A stretch of DNA of 64,000 bases, taken from Streptomyces albofaciens JCM 4342 (GTDB lineage: Bacteria; Actinomycetota; Actinomycetes; Streptomycetales; Streptomycetaceae). The stretch is from the NCBI RefSeq assembly GCF_008634025.1, contig NZ_PDCM01000001.1, positions 3,442,501 to 3,506,500 on the forward strand. The letters run 5' to 3'. The notes beneath the pieces are model-generated. The model saw nothing but the letters and a program-made list of their open reading frames with translations, was not told the DNA's origin and made no database searches. Below are positions 41,297-49,422 of this stretch, in pieces; the first letter of the stretch is position 1; each line of letters opens with the position of its first letter. The position numbers were made by a program, and so were the translations under genes.

Positions 41297-42970
41297 GTGA
41301 CGACGGCGACACACCACCCTTCCGCCCGCACCTCCGCCAGAAAGCCGCCCCTGCTCGTCCGGGCCGTACGGCGTACCTGGCGCGGCATGCCGCCCCGGCA
41401 GTACGTCGTCGCCTGCGAGCGGGGCCTCGCGGTGCCCGCCGCCGACGGCAGCCCGCTGCTGACCGACCATTACTTCCCCCGCGCCGACGGCGACTTCCCC
41501 ACGCTGCTGGTCCGCTCCCCGTACGGCCGGGGCATCCCGTGGGCGCCCATGTTCGGCCTGTCCTTCGCGGAGCAGGGCTTCCACGTCGTCCTCCAGAGCG
41601 CCCGCGGCACCGGCGGGTCCGGCGGGGAGTACGCCCTGTGGCAGCACGAGGCCGCCGACGGGCGGGCGGCCGTCGCGTGGCTGCGCGAACAGCCCTGGTT
41701 CACCGGTGTCCTCGGGACCATCGGGCCCAGCGCCCTCGGCTACGCCCAGTGGGCCCTCGCCGCCGACCCGCCGCCGGAACTGCGCGCGATGGTCGTCCAG
41801 GTCGGGCTGCACGACATCCACGGGTTCTTCTACCCCTCGGGCCCGTTCGCCCTGGAGAACGCCCTGGTTTCCGCCGTCGGGCGGCTGCACTACGGCCGCG
41901 GCGCCATGGCCATGGTGCGGGCCGCGCTGCGCCTGCGGCGCCACCTGCCCGCGATCACCCGTACGCTGCCGCTCGGCGAGGCGTACGTCCCCGGGCTGGG
42001 CGGCCGGGTGCCGTTCCTGGACGAGGCGATGGCCCGGCCCGACCCGGACGACGCCCACTGGCGGGGCGCCGACGCGGGCGCCGCGGCCGCGCATCCGTCC
42101 GTACCGACCGGCCTGATCACCGGCTGGTACGACGTGTGCCTCGACCAGACGCTGGAGCAGTACGACCGGCTGCGCCGCGCCGGCTGCGACACCGCGCTGC
42201 TCGTCGGCCCCTGGACGCACAACTCCGCGATGCAGCAGGGCTGGCCCGAGGTCTTCGCCGAGAGCCTCGCCTGGCTGCGGGCGCACCTGTGCGACGACCC
42301 GTCCGGCCTGCGCGAGAACCGGGCCCGTGTGCACGTGGGCGGCCGCCGGGAATGGCGCGACCTGCCCGACTGGCCGCCCGCCGCGACGGACCGCCGCTGG
42401 TACCTGACGGGTGACGGCCGGCTGGACGACCGGGCCCCCGAGGCCGCGGCGCCGCCGCTGTCCTTCCGCTACGACCCGGCCGCCCCGACGCCGTCGCTCG
42501 GCGGCCCCCTGCTGTCCCGGACGGCCGGTCCCCGCGACAACGCCGCCCTGGAGGCCCGGGACGACGTGCTGACCTTCACCACCCCGCCGCTCACCGAGCC
42601 GGCCGACGTGCTCGGCACGGTCACCGTGGAGCTGCGGGTCGGCACCGACACCGGGCACGCCGACGTGTTCGTACGGCTCTGCGACGTCGACGAACGGGGC
42701 CGCTCGGTCAACGTCTGCGACGGGATACGCCGCCTGGACCCCGCCACGGCCGGTCCCGGCCCGGCGGAGGTGACGGTGGCCATGAGCCCCACCGCCCACT
42801 CCTTCGCCGCCGGGCACCGCATCCGCCTCCAGGTCAGCGGCGGCGCCCACCCGCGCTTCGCCCGCAACACCGGTACGGGGGAGCCCCTGGCGACGGCCGC
42901 CCGGCTGGTGCCGACGCAGATCACCGTGCACCACCCGTCGGCGCTGGTCCTGCCGCGGGCGCACCCGTGA
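41297..42970 (+). CDS. CocE/NonD family serine hydrolase
   Basis: 557 residues. The N-terminal alpha/beta-hydrolase part has LLVRSPYGRGIPWAPM, VVLQSARGTGGSGGEYALWQ and the nucleophile elbow GTIGPSALGYAQWAL with Ser145. The acid and base are expected near LITGWYDVCLDQTLEQY and LVGPWTHNSAM. The C-terminal jelly-roll (X-Pro dipeptidyl-peptidase C-terminal) domain covers about residues 360-555 (DVLGTVTVELRVGTDTGHAD, HRIRLQVSGGAHPRFARN). Relatives include cocaine esterase, glutaryl-7-ACA acylase and X-Pro peptidases. No signal peptide is seen. Probable repression by the divergent TetR protein. Confidence 0.9.
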   Translation: MTTATHHPSARTSARKPPLLVRAVRRTWRGMPPRQYVVACERGLAVPAADGSPLLTDHYFPRADGDFPTLLVRSPYGRGIPWAPMFGLSFAEQGFHVVLQSARGTGGSGGEYALWQHEAADGRAAVAWLREQPWFTGVLGTIGPSALGYAQWALAADPPPELRAMVVQVGLHDIHGFFYPSGPFALENALVSAVGRLHYGRGAMAMVRAALRLRRHLPAITRTLPLGEAYVPGLGGRVPFLDEAMARPDPDDAHWRGADAGAAAAHPSVPTGLITGWYDVCLDQTLEQYDRLRRAGCDTALLVGPWTHNSAMQQGWPEVFAESLAWLRAHLCDDPSGLRENRARVHVGGRREWRDLPDWPPAATDRRWYLTGDGRLDDRAPEAAAPPLSFRYDPAAPTPSLGGPLLSRTAGPRDNAALEARDDVLTFTTPPLTEPADVLGTVTVELRVGTDTGHADVFVRLCDVDERGRSVNVCDGIRRLDPATAGPGPAEVTVAMSPTAHSFAAGHRIRLQVSGGAHPRFARNTGTGEPLATAARLVPTQITVHHPSALVLPRAHP

Positions 42971-42995
42971 CGGGCCCCCAGGGGCTCCGGAGACC

Positions 42996-43382
42996 TCAGA
43001 CGAAGAAGGCGTTCATGCCGTCCACGTCGGACAGATAGGTCTCGATGGCCGCGATCTTGCCGTCGCGCACCGTGCACACCGTGGACAGGTGCTCGTCCAG
43101 CACCGTGTCCCCGCGCCGCGCGGTGTTGTGCAGGGAGAGCGCCATGTTGCGGCGGCTGACGAGGATGTGGAGCAGGATGAAGTTCACTCCGTACCCGGCG
43201 ATCTTGCGGGCGCGTTCGACGACCGCGTCGGCGCCTTCCGCGGCGCCGGAGATCGTGTTGTCGCCGGGCAGCTCCCAGACCGCGTCCTCGTGCAGCAGGG
43301 AGCGGATCGCGTCCCAGTCGGCGGTGACGAGCGCGGCGTGGAACTGCTTGCCGAGGGAGTAGTTGTCCTGGTGGAGAGCCAT
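42996..43382 (-). CDS. NTF2-like/SnoaL-like protein
   Basis: 128 residues from ATG 43382, preceded by a strong GAAGGAG ribosome site; further upstream codons are not coding. The fold pattern is that of NTF2/SnoaL: YSLGKQFHAALVTADWDAIR, LLHEDAVWELPGDNTISGA and HLSTVCTVRDGKIAAIETYL. Such small cone-shaped proteins are enzymes (isomerases, cyclases) or ligand carriers, often paired with a regulator. The ArsR-type gene is divergent and a perfect palindrome lies between them. The ligand is unknown. Confidence 0.85.
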   Translation of the reverse strand: MALHQDNYSLGKQFHAALVTADWDAIRSLLHEDAVWELPGDNTISGAAEGADAVVERARKIAGYGVNFILLHILVSRRNMALSLHNTARRGDTVLDEHLSTVCTVRDGKIAAIETYLSDVDGMNAFFV

Positions 43383-43448
43383 GGGGACTCCTTCGTGAGA
43401 GGGGCGCGGCAGGGCGCTCCGAACGACCTGCCGACGCGTCAGTTCGTA

Positions 43449-43460
43449 TGTTCTAGAACA
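43449..43460. promoter_or_regulatory. Perfect 12-bp palindrome between ArsR and NTF2-like genes
   Basis: TGTTCTAGAACA (43449-43460) is fully self-complementary and sits in an AT-rich pocket 67 bp upstream of the NTF2-like start and 79 bp before the ArsR start. It is likely the operator of the ArsR-type regulator and overlaps the NTF2-like gene's promoter. Confidence 0.55.
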
Positions 43461-43538
43461 GTAGCAATCAATGGGGCGGGCCGGGGAAGGGGGCGGGGAC
43501 GCGGCCCGGGTGTCGGTGCCTCCGCGTACGCTCGAAGC

Positions 43539-43895
43539 ATGGCCGTACTGAGTCACCCCGACCGCGCCGAACTACGCATCGCGGATGTGCTGGAAGCGTT
43601 CGCGCATCCGATCCGGCTGCGCATCGTGCACCGTCTCGCCCACGGGGCCGAGCGCTCCTGCGGCGAGCTGCTGCCCGAGGTGTCGAAGTCCACCGCCAGC
43701 CACCACTGGCGCGTGCTGCGCGAGAGCGGTGTGCTCCACCAGCGGCGCGAGGGCCGCCGCCTGGTGATGCACCTGCGGCGCGAGGACCTGGAGGCGCGTT
43801 TCCCCGGGCTGCTGGACGTGGTGCTGGCCGCCGCCCGCGACGACCCCGAGGTGGCGGCGGGCGACGGGCTGGTGGCCGGGGCCCGCCAGGGGTGA
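43539..43895 (+). CDS. ArsR-type winged-helix regulator
   Basis: 118 residues from ATG 43539. The winged helix runs from VLEAFAHPIRLRIVHRLAHG through SCGELLPEVSKSTASHHWRV to the wing RREGRRLVMHLRREDLEARF. Metal-binding cysteine clusters of ArsR/SmtB metallosensors are absent: only Cys near residue 48 is present, at the start of helix 3. It is therefore probably a redox or non-metal ligand sensor. Divergent from the NTF2-like gene with a palindrome between, it most likely represses that gene. Confidence 0.88.
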   Translation: MAVLSHPDRAELRIADVLEAFAHPIRLRIVHRLAHGAERSCGELLPEVSKSTASHHWRVLRESGVLHQRREGRRLVMHLRREDLEARFPGLLDVVLAAARDDPEVAAGDGLVAGARQG

Positions 43896-44026
43896 CCGGC
43901 CCGTCCGGCGTGCCCCGCCGCCGGCGGCTGCACCGTCCGGAGGGCCCCTTCGGCGCGGTTCGTCCGGCCGGTGAGTGCCGCATGAGAGCCTGACGGCCGG
44001 GTACGGGCGAGGCCGGAGGTGAGGGG

Positions 44027-44242
44027 ATGTCCGGTGCCGTGAGGCCGTCCGGCGCGGCCGCGAAGGCCGCCGAACTAGCCGTCTGGTGGGCCGTGCTGAC
44101 CGGCCTGTGGCTGGTGCTCGTCAGCAGCCTGGACACGCTGGAGTACCTGATCGGCGCGGGGGCCGCGCTGCTCGGCGCGTTCGCCGCCCGCGCCGCCCGC
44201 AGAGCCGCGGCGGGCGACGGCCACGGCGGGCGGCCGCGGTGA
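44027..44242 (+). CDS. Short MrpE/MbhA-like membrane subunit
   Basis: 71 residues, ATG with GGAGGTGAGGGG upstream. Two hydrophobic segments (AELAVWWAVLTGLWLVLVSS and YLIGAGAALLGAFAARAA) match the N-terminal part of MrpE (WLLLSGS...LLLGALLA). MrpE is normally about 160 residues, so this one has only the membrane part and lacks the cytoplasmic domain. It is first in a six-gene operon in which each stop overlaps the following start, supporting a real subunit of a cation/proton antiporter module. Confidence 0.65.
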   Translation: MSGAVRPSGAAAKAAELAVWWAVLTGLWLVLVSSLDTLEYLIGAGAALLGAFAARAARRAAAGDGHGGRPR

Positions 44243-44727
44243 ACGGCTGGCTGCCGGCCGCCGCGCTCCTGCTCGCCGTCGGCTTCGCGCCCACCGTGTG
44301 GGGCGCGGCGAGCGGCCCCGTACGGCGCCGCGTCATGGCGCAGAACCTCGCGACGCTGGCCGGCTGCCTGGTTCTGCTGCTCCTCGCGCAGGGCTACGCG
44401 CGGCCCTCGTACGTCGATCTCGCCCTCGTCCTCGCGGTCCTCGGCCCCGCCGGAACCCTCGTCTACGCCCGGCTGCTCGCCGACGAACTGGCCGAGGGGC
44501 CGGCCGACGACCCCGTCACACGCGCCCTCGGCCGTGCCATGACACCGCTCGCCGCGCTCTGCGTGCCGCTCGTGGTGCTGCCGCTGTGCGTGGCGACCGG
44601 GCCGGGCCGGGCGATGGCCAAGCTCCTGGTGATCGGGGCGCTGCTGATCGGCGGGAACATCGTGTCCACCCGCGCGCTGTCCGCCCGGCACACCACCGGG
44701 CAACAGGGCGGTGCGGCCGGTGGCTGA
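44239..44727 (+). CDS. Membrane protein resembling fused MrpF and MrpG subunits
   Basis: 162 residues from GTG 44239, overlapping the previous stop by GTGA. The first half (RRRVMAQNLATLAGCLVLLL and YVDLALVLAVLGPAGTLVYA) aligns by eye with MrpF, including its ending L.LALVLA.LG..GT. The second half (LAALCVPLVVLPLCV; AKLLVIGALLIGGNIVSTRA) looks like the last two helices of MrpG. A fused F-G subunit would explain why only six genes are present. The fusion call is inference from pattern, as I cannot run an alignment. Confidence 0.6.
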   Translation: MNGWLPAAALLLAVGFAPTVWGAASGPVRRRVMAQNLATLAGCLVLLLLAQGYARPSYVDLALVLAVLGPAGTLVYARLLADELAEGPADDPVTRALGRAMTPLAALCVPLVVLPLCVATGPGRAMAKLLVIGALLIGGNIVSTRALSARHTTGQQGGAAGG

Positions 44728-45025
44728 CGTACTGATCGTGCTGGCCCTGGCGCTCGTCGCGGCGTCCTCGACCGCCGCCGTACTGGCCCGCGACCCGGTC
44801 CGGCAGTCGACCGTACTGGCCCTCCTCGGCCTCAGCCTCGCCCTCCTCTTCGCCGTCCTCCAGGCGCCGGACGTGGCCCTGTCCCAGCTCGCGGTCGGGT
44901 CCGCCCTCACCCCGCTGATGCTGCTGCTCTCCGTACGGAAGGTACGGCGCAGGGGCCGGGAGGGCGGCAGCCACCGCAACGCCGGGGACCGGCCGGGGAG
45001 TCCGCACCGGAAGGGGCGCCGATGA
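44711..45025 (+). CDS. DUF4040/MbhD-like membrane subunit
   Basis: 104 residues from GTG 44711 (GTG 44720 is an alternative giving MADVLIVLALAL). Three membrane helices; the motif LFAVLQAPDVALSQLAVGSA is the hallmark of DUF4040/MbhD and of the matching part of MrpA (the PDVALTE.AVG motif). The basic C-terminal tail of about 30 residues is poorly ordered. It overlaps both neighbours and corresponds to a piece of MrpA that is split off as a separate gene in archaeal Mbh-type modules. Confidence 0.75.
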   Translation: MRPVADVLIVLALALVAASSTAAVLARDPVRQSTVLALLGLSLALLFAVLQAPDVALSQLAVGSALTPLMLLLSVRKVRRRGREGGSHRNAGDRPGSPHRKGRR

Positions 45026-45846
45026 GCAGGCGCGCCCGGATGTGGGTGCTGGCCGTCGGCGGCCTGGGCCTGGCCGTCCTGCTGTTCGCGGCGAGCCTGG
45101 AACTGCCCGCCTTCGGCGGCGACCGGCACCCCTACGGCGTCCGGGCCGTCGCGGCCGCCCTAGCCCGGCACACCTCCAACGCCGTCGCGGCGGTCAACTT
45201 CGACCAGCGGGCGTTCGACACCCTGGGCGAGGAATCGATCCTGTTCTGCGCCGCGCTCGGCACCGTCGTGCTGCTCCGCCAGACCGGGGACGAGCACCGC
45301 GTACGGCCCGAACCGGCGCGCGTCGCCCCGCCCGTACGCCGCTACGCGCTCATCGCCCTCCCGGTGACCCTGCTCATCGGCCTGTACGTCATCGCCCACG
45401 GCCAGCTCAGCCCCGGCGGCGGCTTCCAGGGCGGAGTCGTCGTCGCGACGGCCCTGCACCTGCTCTACATCGCCGTGGACTACCGCGCGCTGGAACGGAT
45501 CAGACCGGTCGGCCTGTACGCGATGGCGGACGCGGCAGGGGAGGCCGCCTACCTGCTGCTGGGCGCCGCCGGCCTGATCGCCGGCACCGCCTACCTGGCC
45601 AACGTCCTCCCGTACGGCACCTTCGGCACGCTCTCCTCGGGCGGCACCGTACCGCTGCTCAACGCCGCCGTCGGGGTGGAGGTCGCCGGGGGCGTAGTCG
45701 TCCTGCTCGCCTCCTTCCTCGACCAGGCGGTGGAGATCGTCGACGCGGACGAACCGGATGCGGACGGCCCTGACCCCCACGAACCGAGCACCTCCGACCG
45801 GAACCCCGACCACCGCAACCCGCCCCCCGAGGAGAAGCCGACATGA
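45022..45846 (+). CDS. MnhB-domain subunit with N-terminal MbhE-like part
   Basis: 274 residues, overlapping the previous stop by ATGA. Residues about 1-95 contain [20 protein letters not shown], the equivalent of the MrpA C-terminal DFRGFDTLGE motif (MbhE). Residues about 110-240 are the MnhB domain: [20 protein letters not shown] followed by [20 protein letters not shown], the canonical HG...PGGGFQGG. So MrpA C-terminal and MrpB pieces are joined in one protein. The acidic, proline-rich tail is cytoplasmic. Part of the antiporter operon. Confidence 0.85.
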   Translation: MSRRARMWVLAVGGLGLAVLLFAASLELPAFGGDRHPYGVRAVAAALARHTSNAVAAVNFDQRAFDTLGEESILFCAALGTVVLLRQTGDEHRVRPEPARVAPPVRRYALIALPVTLLIGLYVIAHGQLSPGGGFQGGVVVATALHLLYIAVDYRALERIRPVGLYAMADAAGEAAYLLLGAAGLIAGTAYLANVLPYGTFGTLSSGGTVPLLNAAVGVEVAGGVVVLLASFLDQAVEIVDADEPDADGPDPHEPSTSDRNPDHRNPPPEEKPT

Positions 45847-46190
45847 GCGTGCTGCCCTACCTCGTCGCCGGCTGGATCTTCCTGATCGGCTGCTACGGAC
45901 TGGCCACCAGCCGCAACCTCATCCACGCCGTCGGCTGCCTCGCCGTCTGCCAGGCGTCCACCTACGTCCTGCTGCTCGCCGTCGGCTACCGCGACGGCGG
46001 CACCGCACCGGTCTTCTCCGACCTGGAACCCGGCACCCGGCCCGTCGTCGATCCCGTCGTCCAGGCCCTGACCCTCACCGACGTGGTGGTGGGCGCGACG
46101 GTCACCGCGCTGCTGCTGGCCCTCGTCGTCCAGGTCGGCAAACGGCACGGGACCGTCGACCCGGACGAACTCTCGGAGCTGCGCGGGTGA
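45843..46190 (+). CDS. mrpC: MrpC/MnhC (NuoK-like) antiporter subunit
   Basis: 115 residues, overlapping the previous stop by ATGA. Three membrane helices: [40 protein letters not shown] and [20 protein letters not shown]. The order [10 protein letters not shown] and the [11 protein letters not shown] motif (equivalent to QALVLTAIVIG) are diagnostic for MrpC/NuoK. The last base pairs overlap the GTG of the large subunit gene. Confidence 0.88.
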   Translation: MSVLPYLVAGWIFLIGCYGLATSRNLIHAVGCLAVCQASTYVLLLAVGYRDGGTAPVFSDLEPGTRPVVDPVVQALTLTDVVVGATVTALLLALVVQVGKRHGTVDPDELSELRG

Positions 46191-48121
46191 CGGCGGCCGG
46201 CCCCCTCACCGCCGCCGCGGGCATGACCCTCACCCCGGCCGCCACCCTGCCGCTGATCGTCGCCACCCCGCTGCTGGGCGCCGCGTTCCTGGTGGCGGCG
46301 GGCCGCCGGATGCCGCGCCGGGCCGCCGAGATCGCGGGCACCGTCTTCGCGGCGGGCACCACCGCCCTCGCCTTCTCCGTGCTGCTGCGCGGGGCGTCGG
46401 CGGGCGGGCCGGGCGGGCGCGCCGTCGAATGGCTGGGCGGCTGGCACCCGCACGGCGGCGCGGGCGTCGGCATCGTCCTGGTCGGCGACCGGATGGGCGT
46501 CGGGCTGGCCGCCGTCACCTCGCTCCTGGTCGTCGCCGTCCTCGCGTACTCCTGGCGGTACTTCGACGAGCCGCCGCACCGCCAGGCGGGCACCTTCCCC
46601 GCCCTCGTCCTGATCTTCCAGGCGGCCATGTGCGGCTTCGCGCTCACCGGCGACCTCTTCAACGCGTTCGTCTTCTTCGAGCTGATGGGCGTCGTCGCCT
46701 ACGCGCTCACCGGCTACCGCGTCGAAGGGGCACGCGCCGTGCAGGGCGCGCTCACCTTCGGCGTCGTCAACTCCCTCGGCGGGTACGCCACCCTGCTCGG
46801 CGTCGGCCTGCTGTACGGGCGCACCGGCGAACTCGGCTTCGCCCAGATCGGCGCCCGGCTGGCCGCCCACCCGGGCGCGTCCGCCACCGGTCCGCCCACG
46901 GGCCCGTCCACCGGCCCCGCCGACGGCCCCGACATCCTCGTCCTGACCGCCTTCGTCCTCGTCCTGACCGGCCTGCTCGTCAAGGCCGCCGTGGTCCCCT
47001 TCCACTTCTGGCTCCCGGACGCGCACGCCGTCGCGCCCACCCCGGTGTGCATGCTGCTGTCCGGCGTCATGGTCGAACTGGGCGTGTACGGCACGGCCCG
47101 CGTCTACTGGACCGTCTTCGCGGGCCCCGGCGGCATCCCCACCGCCGACGCGCACCGCACGCTGCTCGCCCTCGGCACGCTCACCGCCGCCGTCGGCGCG
47201 CTGATGTGCTGGCAGCAGCGCCACCTCAAACGCCTGCTGGCGTTCTCCACCGTCGCCCACACCGGCCTGTTCCTGATCGGGCTGGCGACCATGGCACCGG
47301 ACGGCGCGGGCGGCACGGCCCTGTACGTCCTGGGACACGCCGGCGTGAAGGCCGCGCTCTTCGCCGCCATGGGCATCCTCCTCGACCGCTTCCGCAGCGT
47401 CGACGAACGCGAACTGCACGGCCGCGGCAGAGAACTGCCCCTGGTCGGCGTGGTCTGCGCGGCGGGCGGGCTGGCGCTGGCCGGGCTGCCGCCGTTCGGT
47501 ACGGGCCTGGGCAAAGCGGTCACCGAGGAGGCGGCGGGCGGCTGGCCGGCCGCCGTGTTCGTGATCGTGTCGGCGGTCACCGGGGGAGCGGTGCTGCGCG
47601 CCGTGGCACGGGTCTTCCTGGGCCTGGGCGTACGGCCGGCGGCGGCCGACGAGGCGGCGGACCGCGCGGAGGAGACCAGCGGCAAGGACGAACAGCCGGA
47701 GACCGCCGGACAGCTGGGCCGCATCCCGGACACCATGCTGGCCGTGCCGGTCGCGCTGCTGGCGGGCGCGCTGGCCGTGGGGGTCGTACCGGGCCTGCAC
47801 GCCGCGGTCGGCCGGGCCGCGGACGCCTTCCTCGACCGGGCCGGTTATGCCGCCGCGGTCCTCCACACCCCGTCCGCCGCCCCCGTACCGATGCCGGGAC
47901 CGCACTGGACCTGGGCGGGCGTGGCCCTCGGCCTGCTGTCCGCCGCCCTCGCCTGCGCCCTGGCCTGGTGGGCCGTACGCCGCCCCGAGGGCCCGGCCGA
48001 ACCCGCCCGCTGGGCAGCGCCGGTACGCCGGCTGCACTCCGGGCACATCGGCGACTATGTCGCCTGGGTACTGGCGGGGACGGTACTCGTGGCGGGGCTG
48101 GCGGTACCGGCACTGCGGTGA
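46187..48121 (+). CDS. mrpD: MrpD/NuoN-like large antiporter subunit
   Basis: 644 residues from GTG 46187 (GTGA overlap). About 14 membrane helices. The conserved proton-translocation motifs of complex-I antiporter subunits are present: [20 protein letters not shown] with the key Glu, [20 protein letters not shown] with the Lys, and [20 protein letters not shown] followed by a second lysine in [18 protein letters not shown]. It would carry the H+/Na+ path of the module. A glycine/proline-rich loop near residue 230 and a C-terminal acidic loop near 495 are lineage-specific. It is the only large antiporter-like subunit in the operon; no MrpA N-terminal half is encoded. Confidence 0.88.
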   Translation: MTAAGPLTAAAGMTLTPAATLPLIVATPLLGAAFLVAAGRRMPRRAAEIAGTVFAAGTTALAFSVLLRGASAGGPGGRAVEWLGGWHPHGGAGVGIVLVGDRMGVGLAAVTSLLVVAVLAYSWRYFDEPPHRQAGTFPALVLIFQAAMCGFALTGDLFNAFVFFELMGVVAYALTGYRVEGARAVQGALTFGVVNSLGGYATLLGVGLLYGRTGELGFAQIGARLAAHPGASATGPPTGPSTGPADGPDILVLTAFVLVLTGLLVKAAVVPFHFWLPDAHAVAPTPVCMLLSGVMVELGVYGTARVYWTVFAGPGGIPTADAHRTLLALGTLTAAVGALMCWQQRHLKRLLAFSTVAHTGLFLIGLATMAPDGAGGTALYVLGHAGVKAALFAAMGILLDRFRSVDERELHGRGRELPLVGVVCAAGGLALAGLPPFGTGLGKAVTEEAAGGWPAAVFVIVSAVTGGAVLRAVARVFLGLGVRPAAADEAADRAEETSGKDEQPETAGQLGRIPDTMLAVPVALLAGALAVGVVPGLHAAVGRAADAFLDRAGYAAAVLHTPSAAPVPMPGPHWTWAGVALGLLSAALACALAWWAVRRPEGPAEPARWAAPVRRLHSGHIGDYVAWVLAGTVLVAGLAVPALR

Positions 48122-48160
48122 AGGAACACTCCACCACCGCCGCCCCCGCCCTCGCCCCCC

Positions 48161-48586
48161 TCACTCCTTCCGATAGGAGTACGCCTCTCCGGCAGCAGCC
48201 GCCACCGCGTCCAGACCGGCCCCGGTCGAAGCGGTGACCACGGCCGCCACCGCGCCCTCGACGAACGGCGCGTCCACCAGCCGCGTCCCCTCGGGCAGCT
48301 CGTCGCCCTCGGCGAGCAGGGCCTTGACGGTCAGTACGGCGCTGCCCAGATCGACCAGGACGGCGACGCCCGCACCGCCGTCCACCTTCCGCGCCGCTTC
48401 CGTGATCAGCTCCGCGCTGGTCCCGAGACCGCCGTCCGGCGTACCGCCCGCGGCCGCCACCGGAGCCTTGGCGCCGCCGCCCGCCAGGCCCGAGGCCAGC
48501 CGCGCCACCGACTCGGCCACCGGCCCGCTGTGCGACACCAGCACGATGCCCACATACCCCTCGGACGAGGTGTGCGCGCCGCTCAC
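48161..48586 (-). CDS. dhaM: Dihydroxyacetone kinase phosphotransfer subunit DhaM
   Basis: 141 residues, an EIIA-mannose-like domain only. The phospho-accepting histidine is His19 in GIVLVSHSGPVAESVARL. LVDLGSAVLTVKALL and LVDAPFVEGAVAAVV complete the fold. It accepts phosphate from HPr and passes it to the ADP bound in DhaL, so DHA phosphorylation is PTS-driven. Its GTG start overlaps the dhaL stop (GTGA). The HPr and EI-like extensions of the E. coli protein are absent, as in other actinobacteria. Confidence 0.92.
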   Translation of the reverse strand: MSGAHTSSEGYVGIVLVSHSGPVAESVARLASGLAGGGAKAPVAAAGGTPDGGLGTSAELITEAARKVDGGAGVAVLVDLGSAVLTVKALLAEGDELPEGTRLVDAPFVEGAVAAVVTASTGAGLDAVAAAAGEAYSYRKE

Positions 48587-49206
48587 GCCGCCTCCCCCTC
48601 GTCCGCGACCGCCGCCAGGGCGGTGAACAACAGGGCCGACGAGGTCGCCCCCGGGTCCTGGTGACCGATGCTGCGCTCGCCCAGGTAACTCGCGCGGCCC
48701 TTGCGCGCCTGGAGCGGAACGGTGGCCTCCGCCCCCTGTCCGGCGGCCTCGGCGGCGGCCCGGAAGGACGTGGCCAGCGCCTCGACCGCCGGGTCGAGCG
48801 CGTCCAGCATCGTCGCGTCACCGGGCGCCGAACCGCCCAGCTGGGCCACCGCGTCCACCCCGGCGCGCAGCGCCGCGCGCAGTTCGCCGACGGTGACACC
48901 GTCCGCGTCGCCGAGCTCCTTGCCCGTACGCCGCAGCAGCGTTCCGTACAGCGGGCCGGACGCGCCGCCCACCGTGGAGATCAGCTGCCGTCCCGCCGTC
49001 GTCAGCACGGCACCCGGCGTCCCCGGCGGCTCCGCTTCGAGCGTCTTGACGACGGCCGCGAAGCCGCGCTGGAGGTTGCTGCCGTGGTCGGCGTCGCCGA
49101 TGGCCGAGTCGAGCTCGGTGAGACGGGCCGCTTCCCGGTCGACGGAGGCGGCGGCTTCCGCCATCCACCGCAGAAAGAACCCGGCGTCCAGTGCCGTTTC
49201 GGACAC
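48583..49206 (-). CDS. dhaL: Dihydroxyacetone kinase ADP-binding subunit DhaL
   Basis: 207 residues from GTG 49206 (GAGGAG ribosome site 6 bp upstream). The metal/ADP-binding aspartates are in ELDSAIGDADHGSNLQRGF; TVGGASGPLYGTLLRR and ALDPAVEALATSF complete the helical barrel. ADP stays bound and is rephosphorylated by DhaM. The frame remains open upstream for 61 codons through a 21-bp tandem repeat, which would add heptad-repeat residues if an upstream start were used; the ribosome site and homology favour 49206. dhaK lies upstream and dhaM overlaps downstream. Confidence 0.92.
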   Translation of the reverse strand: MSETALDAGFFLRWMAEAAASVDREAARLTELDSAIGDADHGSNLQRGFAAVVKTLEAEPPGTPGAVLTTAGRQLISTVGGASGPLYGTLLRRTGKELGDADGVTVGELRAALRAGVDAVAQLGGSAPGDATMLDALDPAVEALATSFRAAAEAAGQGAEATVPLQARKGRASYLGERSIGHQDPGATSSALLFTALAAVADEGEAA

Positions 49207-49219
49207 GAACTGCTCCTCT

Positions 49220-49339
49220 GGTCGTACGTGTGCGGGTGCTGGTGCTACGTGTTCGCGTACTGCTCGTACGTATGCGGGTATTGCTCGTACGCGTGCAGGT
49301 ATTGCTTGTACGTGTGCGAGCACTGGTCGTACGTGTGCG
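49220..49339. repeat. 21-bp tandem repeat, about 5.7 copies, between dhaK and dhaL
   Basis: Consecutive 21-bp units start at 49220, 49241, 49262, 49283, 49304 and 49325 (the last partial), with consensus close to GCTCGTACGTGTGCGGGTATT. There is no spacer between units. The period is a multiple of three: on the minus strand it encodes a heptad pattern similar to VRAIPAY/HVRAIPA in frame with dhaL. It lies 14 bp upstream of the dhaL start, inside the operon. Confidence 0.85.
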
Positions 49340-49422
49340 TCACGCCGTCCTGCGACGGCAAGACCGCGTACGGGGAACGTCCCCACCAAGGAGCACGCGA
49401 ATCCCCGTCCACGGTTGCGGTG

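Noticed and set aside
44027..48121. Membrane-bound hydrogenase or complex I locus
   Set aside because: No hydrogenase catalytic subunits or other Nuo-type peripheral subunits are present on either side; only the antiporter module is seen.
49220..49339. Possible CRISPR-like repeat array
   Set aside because: Units are contiguous 21-mers without spacers and vary between copies; no cas genes are near. It is a tandem repeat.
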